From contig NZ_JAIWPT010000003.1 in NCBI RefSeq assembly GCF_021191695.1, positions 186,001 through 250,000 of the forward strand: a stretch of DNA of 64,000 nt, read 5' to 3'. Under the pieces are notes generated by a model. It was not told where the DNA came from. It did no database searches and saw only the letters and a program-made list of their open reading frames with translations. A program made the position numbers and the translations under genes. Numbering within the stretch: the stretch's first letter is position 1; every line of letters starts with the position of its first letter. This document shows positions 57,569 through 64,000 of this stretch, one piece after another. This stretch comes from Proluteimonas luteida (GTDB lineage: Bacteria > Pseudomonadota > Gammaproteobacteria > Xanthomonadales > Xanthomonadaceae).

Positions 57569-58126
57569 ATGTTGAAGCGTCCGGCGCATCGCGCCCTGCT
57601 GGTTGCGTTGCTTGCCGTCGGCCCGGCATCGGCTGGCGAGCCCGTCGTGTCGCCGCCTCCGGCGGGCTGCGACACGTTCTCGTGGGATGTGGCGCGGGAG
57701 CTGGCTGCGCTCGCCGCTGTGCCCGTGGCGATCACGGCGGGCGGCGGCGGTCCGGACGGCGTCGTTCGCATCGAGACGGAGACGTTGTACGGCGCCCGCC
57801 TGTTGCCGCAGCGCGATGTGGCCCTGGCCGCCCGCCCCGGCAAGCCGATGCTCGACGACGACGCCCATGCCGGGCTGTTGACCTTCCGGGTGCCCGCCGA
57901 CGGCCGCTACCGGGTCTCGATCACCACCGGGCACTGGATCGACGTCGTCGACGCCGGCCGGATCGTGCCGTCGCTGGACTTCCAGGGGCGGCGGGGCTGC
58001 CCGCTGGTGCACAAGATCGTCGAGTTCGAACTGCCGGCCGGCCGCGATCTGGTACTGCAGTTCGCAGGCGGCGCGGCGGAAGAGGCGGGTGTGGTGATCA
58101 CCGCGGTCGCCAACGCACCGAAGTGA
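57569..58126 (+). CDS. Small secreted protein of unknown function, paired with the di-haem oxidoreductase
   Basis: 185 residues, not recognised. Signal peptide 'AHRALLVALLAVGPASAGE'. The mature protein is short and beta-rich: 'CDTFSWDVARELAALAAVPV' (about 34), 'VRIETETLYGARLLPQRDVA', 'LLTFRVPADGRYRVSITTGH' (about 111), 'FQGRRGCPLVHKIVEFELPA' (about 147) and a last strand 'AGVVITAVANA'. There are two Cys, which could form a disulphide. This looks like a small jelly-roll or carbohydrate-binding-like fold, but no family is certain. A ModE-type operator lies just before it. The stop overlaps the start of the di-haem gene (GTGA), so the two are translated together. Confidence 0.8.
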   Translation: MLKRPAHRALLVALLAVGPASAGEPVVSPPPAGCDTFSWDVARELAALAAVPVAITAGGGGPDGVVRIETETLYGARLLPQRDVALAARPGKPMLDDDAHAGLLTFRVPADGRYRVSITTGHWIDVVDAGRIVPSLDFQGRRGCPLVHKIVEFELPAGRDLVLQFAGGAAEEAGVVITAVANAPK

Positions 58127-59436
58127 GGTCCGCGTCCGGCCGGCCCGCCGGTCTCGTCGTCGTGGCGGCCCTGCTTGCCGCGACCGCCGCTGCGGTGGTC
58201 GACGAGCAGCCGGATGGACGCACGCCGGGCGCCTGGCGCGCGCTGGATGCCGACGAGGCCGCGCGTTTCGATCTCGGGCATGCCGTCTTCAACACGTCCT
58301 GGGTGCCTGCGGGCCAGCCGGCCGGGCGCCGCGACGGTCTCGGTCCACTGTTCAATTCGGTTTCCTGCGATGCCTGCCACAACAGCCGCCGGCGCGGGCG
58401 CGGGCCGCTGGACGACGGCCCGGCGCCGAGCGATTTCGTGCTCCAGGTCGGGCAGCGGCAGGCCGACGGCGGCATCGCGCGCGGGCATCCGCGTTTCGGC
58501 CATGTCGTCAATACCGATGCGGTCGCCGGGTTCGTGCCCGAGGCCGCGGTTTCGATCCGCTACCGCGCACGGCCGCATGCGCGTCCCGACGGCAGCCGCA
58601 TCACCCTGTGGTCGCCGGCATACCAGGTCGAGACGCCGGATGGCGCGCCACTGCCGGACGACCTGGTGCTGATGCCGCGGATGGCTCCGTCGGCACAGGG
58701 AGTCGGCCTGCTGGAGGCGATTCCCGACAGTGCCATCCTGGCCGGCGCGCAGCCACGCCCCGGCGGCCCCCGGGGAGAACCCGCCTGGATCGACGCTGGC
58801 AACGGCCGCGTGCTCGGCCGCTTCGGCTGGCAGGGGACGGAGGCTACCGTCGCCAGCCAGGTCGCGGTCGCGTTCGCACGCGAGATGGGCCTCACCAGCG
58901 CGATGATCGAGGCCATCGACTGCGCGTCGCACGATGATGCCTGCCGCAATGCCGCGCATGGCGGCACGCCCGAAGTGGAAGCGGAGCTGTTCGAGGCGGT
59001 GCTGGCGTTCCAGCGCCTGGAAACGGTGCGGCGCACGCCGGACGCGGCCCGTCGCCTGCGCGAATCCCGCGACGGCGCCCGGCTGTTCGCCAACACCGGC
59101 TGCGGCGACTGCCACCGCAGTGGCTGGACCACGCACGACGGGCTGCGCATCGATCCGTATACCGACCTGCTGCTGCACGACCTCGGCGATGCGCTTGCCG
59201 ACCGCGACATCCATGGCACTCCGCTGCGCAGCCGCTGGCGGACCGCTCCACTGTGGGGCATCAGCACCGCGCTCGAAGGCGGGCGCCCGATCCGCCTGCT
59301 GCACGACGGGCGCGCACGCAGCATCGAGGAAGCCATCGCCTGGCATGGCGGCGCGGCCGCTCCGGCCCGGGCGCGCTTCGACGCGCTCCATGCCGAAGAG
59401 CGCCAGTGCCTGATCGACTGGGTGTCCTCGCTCTAG
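58123..59436 (+). CDS. DUF1111 di-haem oxidoreductase-like protein
   Basis: 437 residues. The N-terminus has a hydrophobic span (about 9-25, 'AGLVVVAALLAATAAAVV') that is a signal peptide or anchor. Two CxxCH haem-c sites are seen, 'SCDACHNSRRRG' (82-86) and 'GCGDCHRSGW' (327-331), with Met residues near 184-187 as possible axial ligands. 'GLGPLFNSVSCDACH' and the late 'RDIHGTPLRSRWRTAPLWG' with 'RLLHDGRARSIEEAIAWHGG' are hallmarks of the DUF1111/MauG-CCP superfamily ('thiol oxidoreductase'). Such genes are often next to imelysin or iron-uptake genes; here the partner is the small protein. Start GTG 58123 overlaps the previous stop. Confidence 0.88.
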   Translation: MRSASGRPAGLVVVAALLAATAAAVVDEQPDGRTPGAWRALDADEAARFDLGHAVFNTSWVPAGQPAGRRDGLGPLFNSVSCDACHNSRRRGRGPLDDGPAPSDFVLQVGQRQADGGIARGHPRFGHVVNTDAVAGFVPEAAVSIRYRARPHARPDGSRITLWSPAYQVETPDGAPLPDDLVLMPRMAPSAQGVGLLEAIPDSAILAGAQPRPGGPRGEPAWIDAGNGRVLGRFGWQGTEATVASQVAVAFAREMGLTSAMIEAIDCASHDDACRNAAHGGTPEVEAELFEAVLAFQRLETVRRTPDAARRLRESRDGARLFANTGCGDCHRSGWTTHDGLRIDPYTDLLLHDLGDALADRDIHGTPLRSRWRTAPLWGISTALEGGRPIRLLHDGRARSIEEAIAWHGGAAAPARARFDALHAEERQCLIDWVSSL

Positions 59437-59518
59437 GGCCTGTCATCCATTGCCGGATGGCAGGCGCGGCCCTGCGGGCAAGACCCGACGCCGGCTACAG
59501 GAAATGGATGGCAGGCCC
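59436..59518. repeat. 83-bp element with 16-bp terminal inverted repeats after the di-haem gene
   Basis: GGGCCTGTCATCCATT (59436-59451) and AATGGATGGCAGGCCC (59503-59518) are inverted copies with one mismatch. The first base is the last base of the stop codon TAG. Size, position and the CCTGTC..G.CAGG ends match the element after relA (37255). The following bases hold another dyad, CGGCGGAAAC (59531-59540) and GTTTCCGCCG (59565-59574). Confidence 0.65.
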
Positions 59519-59616
59519 CGGCAATGTGGACGGCGGAAACGTTCGGAACTTCGTCGCCTGGACGGTTTCCGCCGCCCGCTTCCGGGGCGCATCCCGGTTG
59601 AGCTGCGGTGACGGTA

Positions 59617-59642
59617 TCGTTATATTCTCGTGAATATAACGA
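59617..59642. promoter_or_regulatory. ModE-type operator 2, before the TonB-dependent receptor
   Basis: TCGTTATATTC (59617-59627), TCGT, GAATATAACGA (59632-59642): a perfect dyad with 11-bp arms. Read as CGTTATAT-N8-ATATAACG it has exactly the half-sites and 8-nt spacing of the E. coli modA operator. It lies 104 nt before the receptor start. A hairpin AGGCCGCC-CCGGG-GGCGGCCT (59644-59664) follows directly in the leader. Confidence 0.85.
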
Positions 59643-59745
59643 CAGGCCGCCCCGGGGGCGGCCTCCCCGGATGCCGGCAGCAGCGACGGACCGCCCCCAC
59701 AGGCCGTCCGCGGTGCCGCGCATCACCACACCAGAGAACCGTCCC

Positions 59746-61812
59746 ATGCGCCCATCCGCCCGTCGCCTGTCCCTTGCCATCGCCTGTGCGCTGGCTCTGC
59801 CCGTCGCCGCGCATGCCGCGGAAGGTGCCGCCACGCCTGACGACGTCTTCACCCTCGGCCAGATCACCGTGACCGCCGAGCGTCCGGACGCCGTCGCCAC
59901 CGGCGACGACGTGATCACCCGCGAGGAGATGTGGACCTTCAACACGCTGACCCTCGACGACGCGGTCAAGCTGACGCCCGGCGTGATGACCACCCAGGAC
60001 AGCAACGGCCGCCGCAACGAGCACGACATCTTCGTGCGCGGCTTCGGGCGCTGGCAGGTGCCGCTGTCGATCGACGGCGTGCGCATCTACCTGCCGGCCG
60101 ACAACCGCCTGGACTTCCGCCGCTTCCTCACCGCCGACCTGGCCGAGGTGCAGGTCAGGAAGGGCTACGTGTCGGTGATCGACGGGCCCGGTGCCATGGG
60201 CGGTGCGATCAACCTGGTCACGCGCAAGCCGACCGAGCCGTTCGAGGCCCGGTTCCAGGCCGGCCTCGATCTCGGCCGCGACGGCAGCCACGACGCCTGG
60301 AACGGCTATGCTTCGGTCGGCACCCGCCAGGACATGTTCTATGCCCAGGCGAGCGTCAGCTACCAGGACCGCAAGCACTGGCGGCTGCCCGGCGATTTCG
60401 AGGGCACCTCGATCCAGGCCCCGGGCGCGCGCGACCGCTCGGCCAGCCGCGACTCGCGCGTCAACCTGAAGTTCGGGTTCGTGCCCAATGCCAGCGACGA
60501 GTACACCCTCAGCTACACCCGCCAGGACGGCAGCAAGGGCGCGCCGCTGAACGTCTACAACGACCCGCCGAATCCGCCCAACAGCTACTGGGACTGGCCG
60601 ATGTGGGACATCGAGAACCTCTACTTCCTGTCGAACACCCGCTTCAGCGACGCCACCCACCTGAAGACCAAGGTCTACTACAACACCTTCGACAACGCGC
60701 TCTACGCGTACGACGATGCCAGCTACACCACGCAGTCGAACAACGGCCGCTTCCAGAGCATCTATGGCGACAAGGGCTACGGCGCCAGCGTCGAGTTCGG
60801 TTTCCGCCTGCTGCCCGACAGCGACAGCCGCGTCGCCGCGCACTGGCGCAGCGACCGCCATTCCGAATACAACCTCAACCGCCCGACCCACCCGACCCTG
60901 AGTTCGCGCGAACCGACCCAGCACAACCGCGAGGACACCTGGTCGCTGGCGCTGGAGAACACCTGGCACGCCAGCGACACCGTCGACGTGCTGGTCGGCG
61001 TCAGCCACGACCGCAACGACGCCAAGCAGGCGCAGGAATACAACGAGACGCAGGGGCTGTTCGAGTATCCGACCGGCGGCAGCGATGCCTGGAACGGACA
61101 GGCCGCGGTGTACTGGCAGCAGAGCGCGGATTCCCGCTTCGGCGCCAGCCTGTCCTCGCGCACGCGGTTCGCGACCACCTTCGAGCGTTTCAGCACCCGC
61201 TTCGGCACCGCGGTGCCCAACCCCGACCTGTCCAGCGAGCGCGGCACCAACCTCGAACTGTCGTGGGAGCGCCGCATGTCCGACGATGTCCATTTCAACA
61301 CCGCGGTCTTCTACTCCGACGTCCGCGACATGATCCAGACGGTGATCGTCGACGCCGGTCCGCCGCAGATGACCCAGACCCGCAACGTCGGCGATGGCGA
61401 GTACTACGGCGCCGAATTCGGCGGCCAGGCCCGGCTGTCCGACACGTGGGTGCTGGGCGGCAATGCGACGTGGCTGCACCGCACGATCAAGGATCCGTTG
61501 CAGCCGGAGTACCGTCCCACCGGCGTGCCGCAGTACCAAGCGCTGCTGTACGCCACCTGGTCGCCGCTGGCGCGCTGGTCGTTCACGCCGAGCATCGAGT
61601 TCGCCGACGACCGCTGGAACGAGGGACCCGGCGGCGCCTACATCCGCACCGGCCAGTACACCCTGGCCAACCTGCAGGTGCAGTGGGACGTGCGCAGCGA
61701 CGTCCGCGTCGCCTTCGGCGGCCGCAATCTGCTGGACGAGGCATACGAACTGGCCTGGGGCTTCCCGGAACAGGGGCGCTCGTTCTACGCCAAGCTGCAA
61801 GTCGGCTTCTGA
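59746..61812 (+). CDS. TonB-dependent outer-membrane receptor under ModE-type control
   Basis: 688 residues. The signal peptide ('LSLAIACALALPVAAHAAE') is followed by a TonB-box-like 'DDVFTLGQITVTAERPD' (about 31-47). The plug domain (about 50-165) has 'LTLDDAVKLTPGVMTTQD', 'IFVRGFGRWQVPLSIDGVRI' and 'VRKGYVSVIDGPGAMGGAIN', then 'LVTRKPTEPFEA'. The barrel (about 170-688) ends 'QGRSFYAKLQVGF' with terminal Phe. The nearest known groups by appearance are siderophore/metal receptors. Because it sits behind a ModE operator and next to a ModE-like gene, the likely cargo is molybdate or a molybdate complex, but sequence alone does not prove it. Nothing upstream of ATG 59746 in frame is convincing. 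Confidence 0.9.
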   Translation: MRPSARRLSLAIACALALPVAAHAAEGAATPDDVFTLGQITVTAERPDAVATGDDVITREEMWTFNTLTLDDAVKLTPGVMTTQDSNGRRNEHDIFVRGFGRWQVPLSIDGVRIYLPADNRLDFRRFLTADLAEVQVRKGYVSVIDGPGAMGGAINLVTRKPTEPFEARFQAGLDLGRDGSHDAWNGYASVGTRQDMFYAQASVSYQDRKHWRLPGDFEGTSIQAPGARDRSASRDSRVNLKFGFVPNASDEYTLSYTRQDGSKGAPLNVYNDPPNPPNSYWDWPMWDIENLYFLSNTRFSDATHLKTKVYYNTFDNALYAYDDASYTTQSNNGRFQSIYGDKGYGASVEFGFRLLPDSDSRVAAHWRSDRHSEYNLNRPTHPTLSSREPTQHNREDTWSLALENTWHASDTVDVLVGVSHDRNDAKQAQEYNETQGLFEYPTGGSDAWNGQAAVYWQQSADSRFGASLSSRTRFATTFERFSTRFGTAVPNPDLSSERGTNLELSWERRMSDDVHFNTAVFYSDVRDMIQTVIVDAGPPQMTQTRNVGDGEYYGAEFGGQARLSDTWVLGGNATWLHRTIKDPLQPEYRPTGVPQYQALLYATWSPLARWSFTPSIEFADDRWNEGPGGAYIRTGQYTLANLQVQWDVRSDVRVAFGGRNLLDEAYELAWGFPEQGRSFYAKLQVGF

Positions 61813-61821
61813 CCGCTGTCG

Positions 61822-61851
61822 CCGGCCCGGCGGTCACCCGCGCCGGGCCGG
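61822..61851. terminator. Bidirectional hairpin between the receptor and modE-like genes
   Basis: CCGGCCCGGCG (61822-61832), loop GTCACCCG, CGCCGGGCCGG (61841-61851): perfect 11-bp stem. It sits between two convergent stop codons. There is no T tract on either side, so efficiency is uncertain. Confidence 0.5.
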
Positions 61852-61856
61852 TGCCG

Positions 61857-62225
61857 TCATTCGTCCTGCGGCGGCCGCAGCCGCGCATGCAACCAGGCGA
61901 GTTCATCGGCGACGGCCTCGGCGCTGCGGGCCTCGATCCGGCGATAGGCCGCCAGCACCTGCTCGCCGAACGGCGTCAGGGTGGCGCCGCCGCCACCGCT
62001 GCCGCCCTTGCTGGTGTGCACGACCGGTTCCCTGAAAAAGCGGTTCATCGCGTCCACCAGGTCCCAGGCGCGCTTGTAGCTCATCTTCATGCGCCGGCCG
62101 GCGGCGGAGATGGAGCCGGTGTCGCGGATGCCGTCCAGCAGATCGGCCTTGCCGGGCCCCAGCACTACATCCGGGTCGAAGATCACCCGCAGCCGCAGCC
62201 TTCCCGGTCCCCGCTTCGTCGCCAT
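61857..62225 (-). CDS. ModE-type winged-helix regulator lacking molybdate-binding domains
   Basis: 122 residues, LysR-like winged helix of the ModE N-terminal family: 'RVIFDPDVVLGPGKADLLDG' (about 15), 'IRDTGSISAAGRRMKMSYKR' (recognition helix, about 32-51), 'AWDLVDAMNRFFREPVVHTS' and the glycine-rich wing 'KGGSGGGGATLTPFGEQVL'. E. coli ModE has two extra TOBE/Mop domains that bind molybdate; these are absent, as in the single-domain ModE proteins of many bacteria. The two operators nearby fit this DNA-binding class. It faces the receptor gene across the hairpin and is divergent from the next gene. How it senses molybdate is an open question. Confidence 0.88.
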   Translation of the reverse strand: MATKRGPGRLRLRVIFDPDVVLGPGKADLLDGIRDTGSISAAGRRMKMSYKRAWDLVDAMNRFFREPVVHTSKGGSGGGGATLTPFGEQVLAAYRRIEARSAEAVADELAWLHARLRPPQDE

Positions 62226-62336
62226 GGCGTCCCGTATCCAACCGCAGTCGATGCATTACGGACATCATAGTCGCGCCCGGTCCGGGGGCCGGGGCTGGTG
62301 TTGTACCGTGTCGGCCACCTCCAGGCGCATCCGACC

Positions 62337-62894
62337 ATGTCCATCGTCCTGACCCCGTTCGCCCGTACCCGCCTGTTCCCGCGCCCGCCGCGCGGCAACA
62401 CCATCCAGGACTGTACGCCGGAGGCCTTCGAGCAGCGGCTCAACGACGAGGCGCCGACGCGCGTGCTCGACGGCTACGCGCCGTTCTGCAGACTGCATGT
62501 GCATCGCAACTGGACCTCGACGCGCTGCCTGACCGTGCCGATCACCGACAGCAACCGGCACCTGCTGCGCTCGGGCTACGAGGCGCGGTCTTCCGCGGAG
62601 TTGCCGGTGCTGGTGCGCTGGTTCGAAGGCGTCGAGGTGCCGGTCGCGCGCTACCTGCTGCCGATCCTCTACAGCCGCGCGCAGCTGGCGAAGGAGGGCG
62701 CGCCGATCGATGCCGACTGGGGCGTCGTCGGCTGCCTGTACACGATGGCGCCCGAGGAGATTCCGATGGCGCCGATCACGATGCTGCGCAATGCGCTGGG
62801 CGTCGAGGAGGGCGGCTCGGGCGTGGCGCTGGACCGCGAGGCCTACCGGCGCAGCGTCGACTTCTGGCAGCACAACGCCAACTGGCGGCCGTAG
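62337..62894 (+). CDS. DUF3228-family protein
   Basis: 185 residues, cytoplasmic, function unknown. Conserved-looking parts are 'FVLTPFAR'-like start 'MSIVLTPFARTRLFPRPPRG', 'AFEQRLNDEAPTRVLDGYAP' and 'FCRLHVHRNWTSTRCLTVPI', then 'ARYLLPILYSRAQLAKEGAP', 'DWGVVGCLYTMAPEEIPMAP' and 'GSGVALDREAYRRSVDFW'. It matches my recollection of the DUF3228 family found in some gammaproteobacteria. No signal peptide or catalytic site is evident. It starts at ATG 62337, divergent from the ModE-like gene (111-nt gap with no clear second operator). Confidence 0.7.
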   Translation: MSIVLTPFARTRLFPRPPRGNTIQDCTPEAFEQRLNDEAPTRVLDGYAPFCRLHVHRNWTSTRCLTVPITDSNRHLLRSGYEARSSAELPVLVRWFEGVEVPVARYLLPILYSRAQLAKEGAPIDADWGVVGCLYTMAPEEIPMAPITMLRNALGVEEGGSGVALDREAYRRSVDFWQHNANWRP

Positions 62895-62906
62895 GCGCGA
62901 CCGCGC

Positions 62907-63851
62907 TCAATCCGCGGCCTGCGCCGGCGCCGCATCGATCTCCTCGCGGAACAGCCCGGTCATCGCCTGGCGATAGACCTCGCCGATGCTCGCCGCATGC
63001 GTGCCCTCCGGCAGGACCAGGTGCCGGATCGTCCACGGCGCGTCGGGTCGCGCGGTCCAGAACGCGTTCCATTCGATCGCATTGCGCATGCGGAACCCTG
63101 CATCGCGCGCACCGCTGGCGAGGACCAGGTCCAGATCGTCGCGGCCGTGCGCGGCAGGCGCGCCGAACAGCGCCTGCCGCGCGGGCGTGAAGGCCGGATT
63201 GCTGGCGATGCGGGCCCGGAACAGATCGGGGTCCTGCAGCGCCGACCACAGCACGAAATAGCCCGAGCGCGATTGCCCGAGCAGCACACGCTGCAACGGA
63301 TCGATCCGGTAGCGGTTTTCGGCCTGCGGCAGCAGTTCGTTCCGCAGGAAATCGAGAAACGCCGGCGCGCCCGCTTCACCCGGTCGGGCATCGTCGCCGG
63401 GTGCCGAGAAATCGACGTTGCGCTTGTTGATCGACGGATCGAAACCGCCGTAGGCGATACCGACCAGGATGGCTTCGGGCAACCGCTCGTCGTAGTGCAG
63501 GAACAGGTGGGTCGGCGCCAGCAGGGGGAACAGGCTGTCGCCGTCGAGCACATAGACGACGGGATAGCGCGCGTGCGGATTCTCCGCGTAGCCTTCGGGC
63601 AGGCGGACGTAGATGTGATGGCGCCGGCCTGTGTGTTGCGAGTCCAGCGCGAAGTAGTCGCCTCGGAGCGCCGGCAGGTGGTCGAGCGGGACCGGGGCGG
63701 CGGCAGCGCGCGCGGCATGCGGACCCGCGAGCGGCGGCGATGCGCAGGCGGCAAGCAGCAGCGTCGCGGTACAGGCGAGGGCGAGGCGAATGCGTTGTGC
63801 ACGGTCGCGGCAGACGCGCAGCTTGCGCAATGCGGACTTCGGGTGTCGCAT
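62907..63851 (-). CDS. Lipoprotein alpha/beta-hydrolase of the esterase D / IroE-like family
   Basis: 314 residues. The signal region 'IRLALACTATLLLAACASPP' ends in lipobox LAAC. The hydrolase domain shows 'YPVVYVLDGDSLFPLLAPTH' (about 106), 'AILVGIAYGGFDPSINKRNV', the nucleophile elbow Gly-x-Ser-x-Ser-Gly in 'VLLGQSRSGYFVLWSAL' (about 203), an Asp candidate in 'DLVLASGARDAGF' and the His in 'LPEGTHAASIGEVYRQAM'. Enzymes of this type include periplasmic siderophore esterases such as IroE. Start ATG 63851 was chosen; the frame is open upstream to the window end, so a longer N-terminus cannot be excluded. Proximity to the receptor is suggestive only. Confidence 0.85.
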   Translation of the reverse strand: MRHPKSALRKLRVCRDRAQRIRLALACTATLLLAACASPPLAGPHAARAAAAPVPLDHLPALRGDYFALDSQHTGRRHHIYVRLPEGYAENPHARYPVVYVLDGDSLFPLLAPTHLFLHYDERLPEAILVGIAYGGFDPSINKRNVDFSAPGDDARPGEAGAPAFLDFLRNELLPQAENRYRIDPLQRVLLGQSRSGYFVLWSALQDPDLFRARIASNPAFTPARQALFGAPAAHGRDDLDLVLASGARDAGFRMRNAIEWNAFWTARPDAPWTIRHLVLPEGTHAASIGEVYRQAMTGLFREEIDAAPAQAAD

Positions 63852-64000
63852 GTCGTGCAGCAGCGCGCCCACGAAGCGGATGCCTTCGACCGGCGCCTTG
63901 ATGCGTACGCGCCCGGCCGCCGTATCCAGCGGCATCGCATCGTGCAGTCCGGCGATCGTGCAGGCGACCGGCCGTGGCCGTGCAGCGCCGTCGCTCACCG

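Noticed and set aside
59608-59745. Receptor start at ATG 59608, upstream of the chosen start
   Set aside because: It would place the ModE operator inside the coding sequence and put 46 non-conserved residues before a complete signal peptide.
62226-62336. A third ModE-type site between the ModE-like gene and the DUF3228 gene
   Set aside because: CGATGCAT..ATCATAGTCG has only weak symmetry and does not contain TATATTC-N4-GAATATA, so it was not called.

Overview
The window comes from a high-GC gammaproteobacterium, most likely of the Xanthomonadaceae/Lysobacteraceae (Lysobacter, Luteimonas or Stenotrophomonas-like). Support for this is the order kup ... ruvB-ybgC-tolQRAB-pal-cpoB-queE-queC, the strong G/C third-position bias, the short CCCGAATCCCCG-type and GTAG-hairpin intergenic repeats, and many TonB-, autotransporter- and OmpA-type outer-membrane genes. 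No phage, integrase, transposase or CRISPR array was seen.

Layout. 1-11.3 kb is core: the end of kup, a DUF2799-type lipoprotein, a luciferase-like flavin oxidoreductase, ruvB, the Tol-Pal operon (with an extra secreted copy of the TolA C-terminal domain), queE/queC and tRNA-Lys. 11.4-27.6 kb is an accessory surface block. It holds an orphan OmpR-type response regulator, a 586-nt gap with several DNA dyads, a ~2,330-residue secreted protein built of DUF11-like modules (nine of them an exact 390-bp tandem array) ending in OmpA-like domains, a 1,229-residue outer-membrane barrel protein 13 nt downstream, and two secreted proteins that share a C-terminal DUF11 domain. A perfect TGTGA-N6-TCACA (Clp/CRP-type) site lies before the last of these.

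27.7-56.5 kb is mostly housekeeping: recQ, dps, hrpA (with an in-frame palindromic element), relA, a TPR membrane protein, two overlapping glycosyltransferase genes, mrcB with an LpoP-like lipoprotein, yoaA, tsaB, lepB, thiS, a GDSL autotransporter, tRNA-Gly, rimK, a two-component pair and ilvE.

56.5-64 kb contains metF and then what I consider the best candidate for an undescribed system. Two near-perfect ModE-type operators (TCG[TA]TATATTC-N4-inverse) precede (a) a small secreted protein overlapping a di-haem DUF1111 oxidoreductase and (b) a TonB-dependent receptor. Immediately downstream, convergent to the receptor, is a 122-residue ModE-type DNA-binding protein without the molybdate-binding domains. 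An IroE-like periplasmic esterase lies nearby. Read together this suggests outer-membrane acquisition of molybdate, or of a molybdate chelate, under molybdenum control. The operators and gene order are seen in the sequence; the substrate is inferred.
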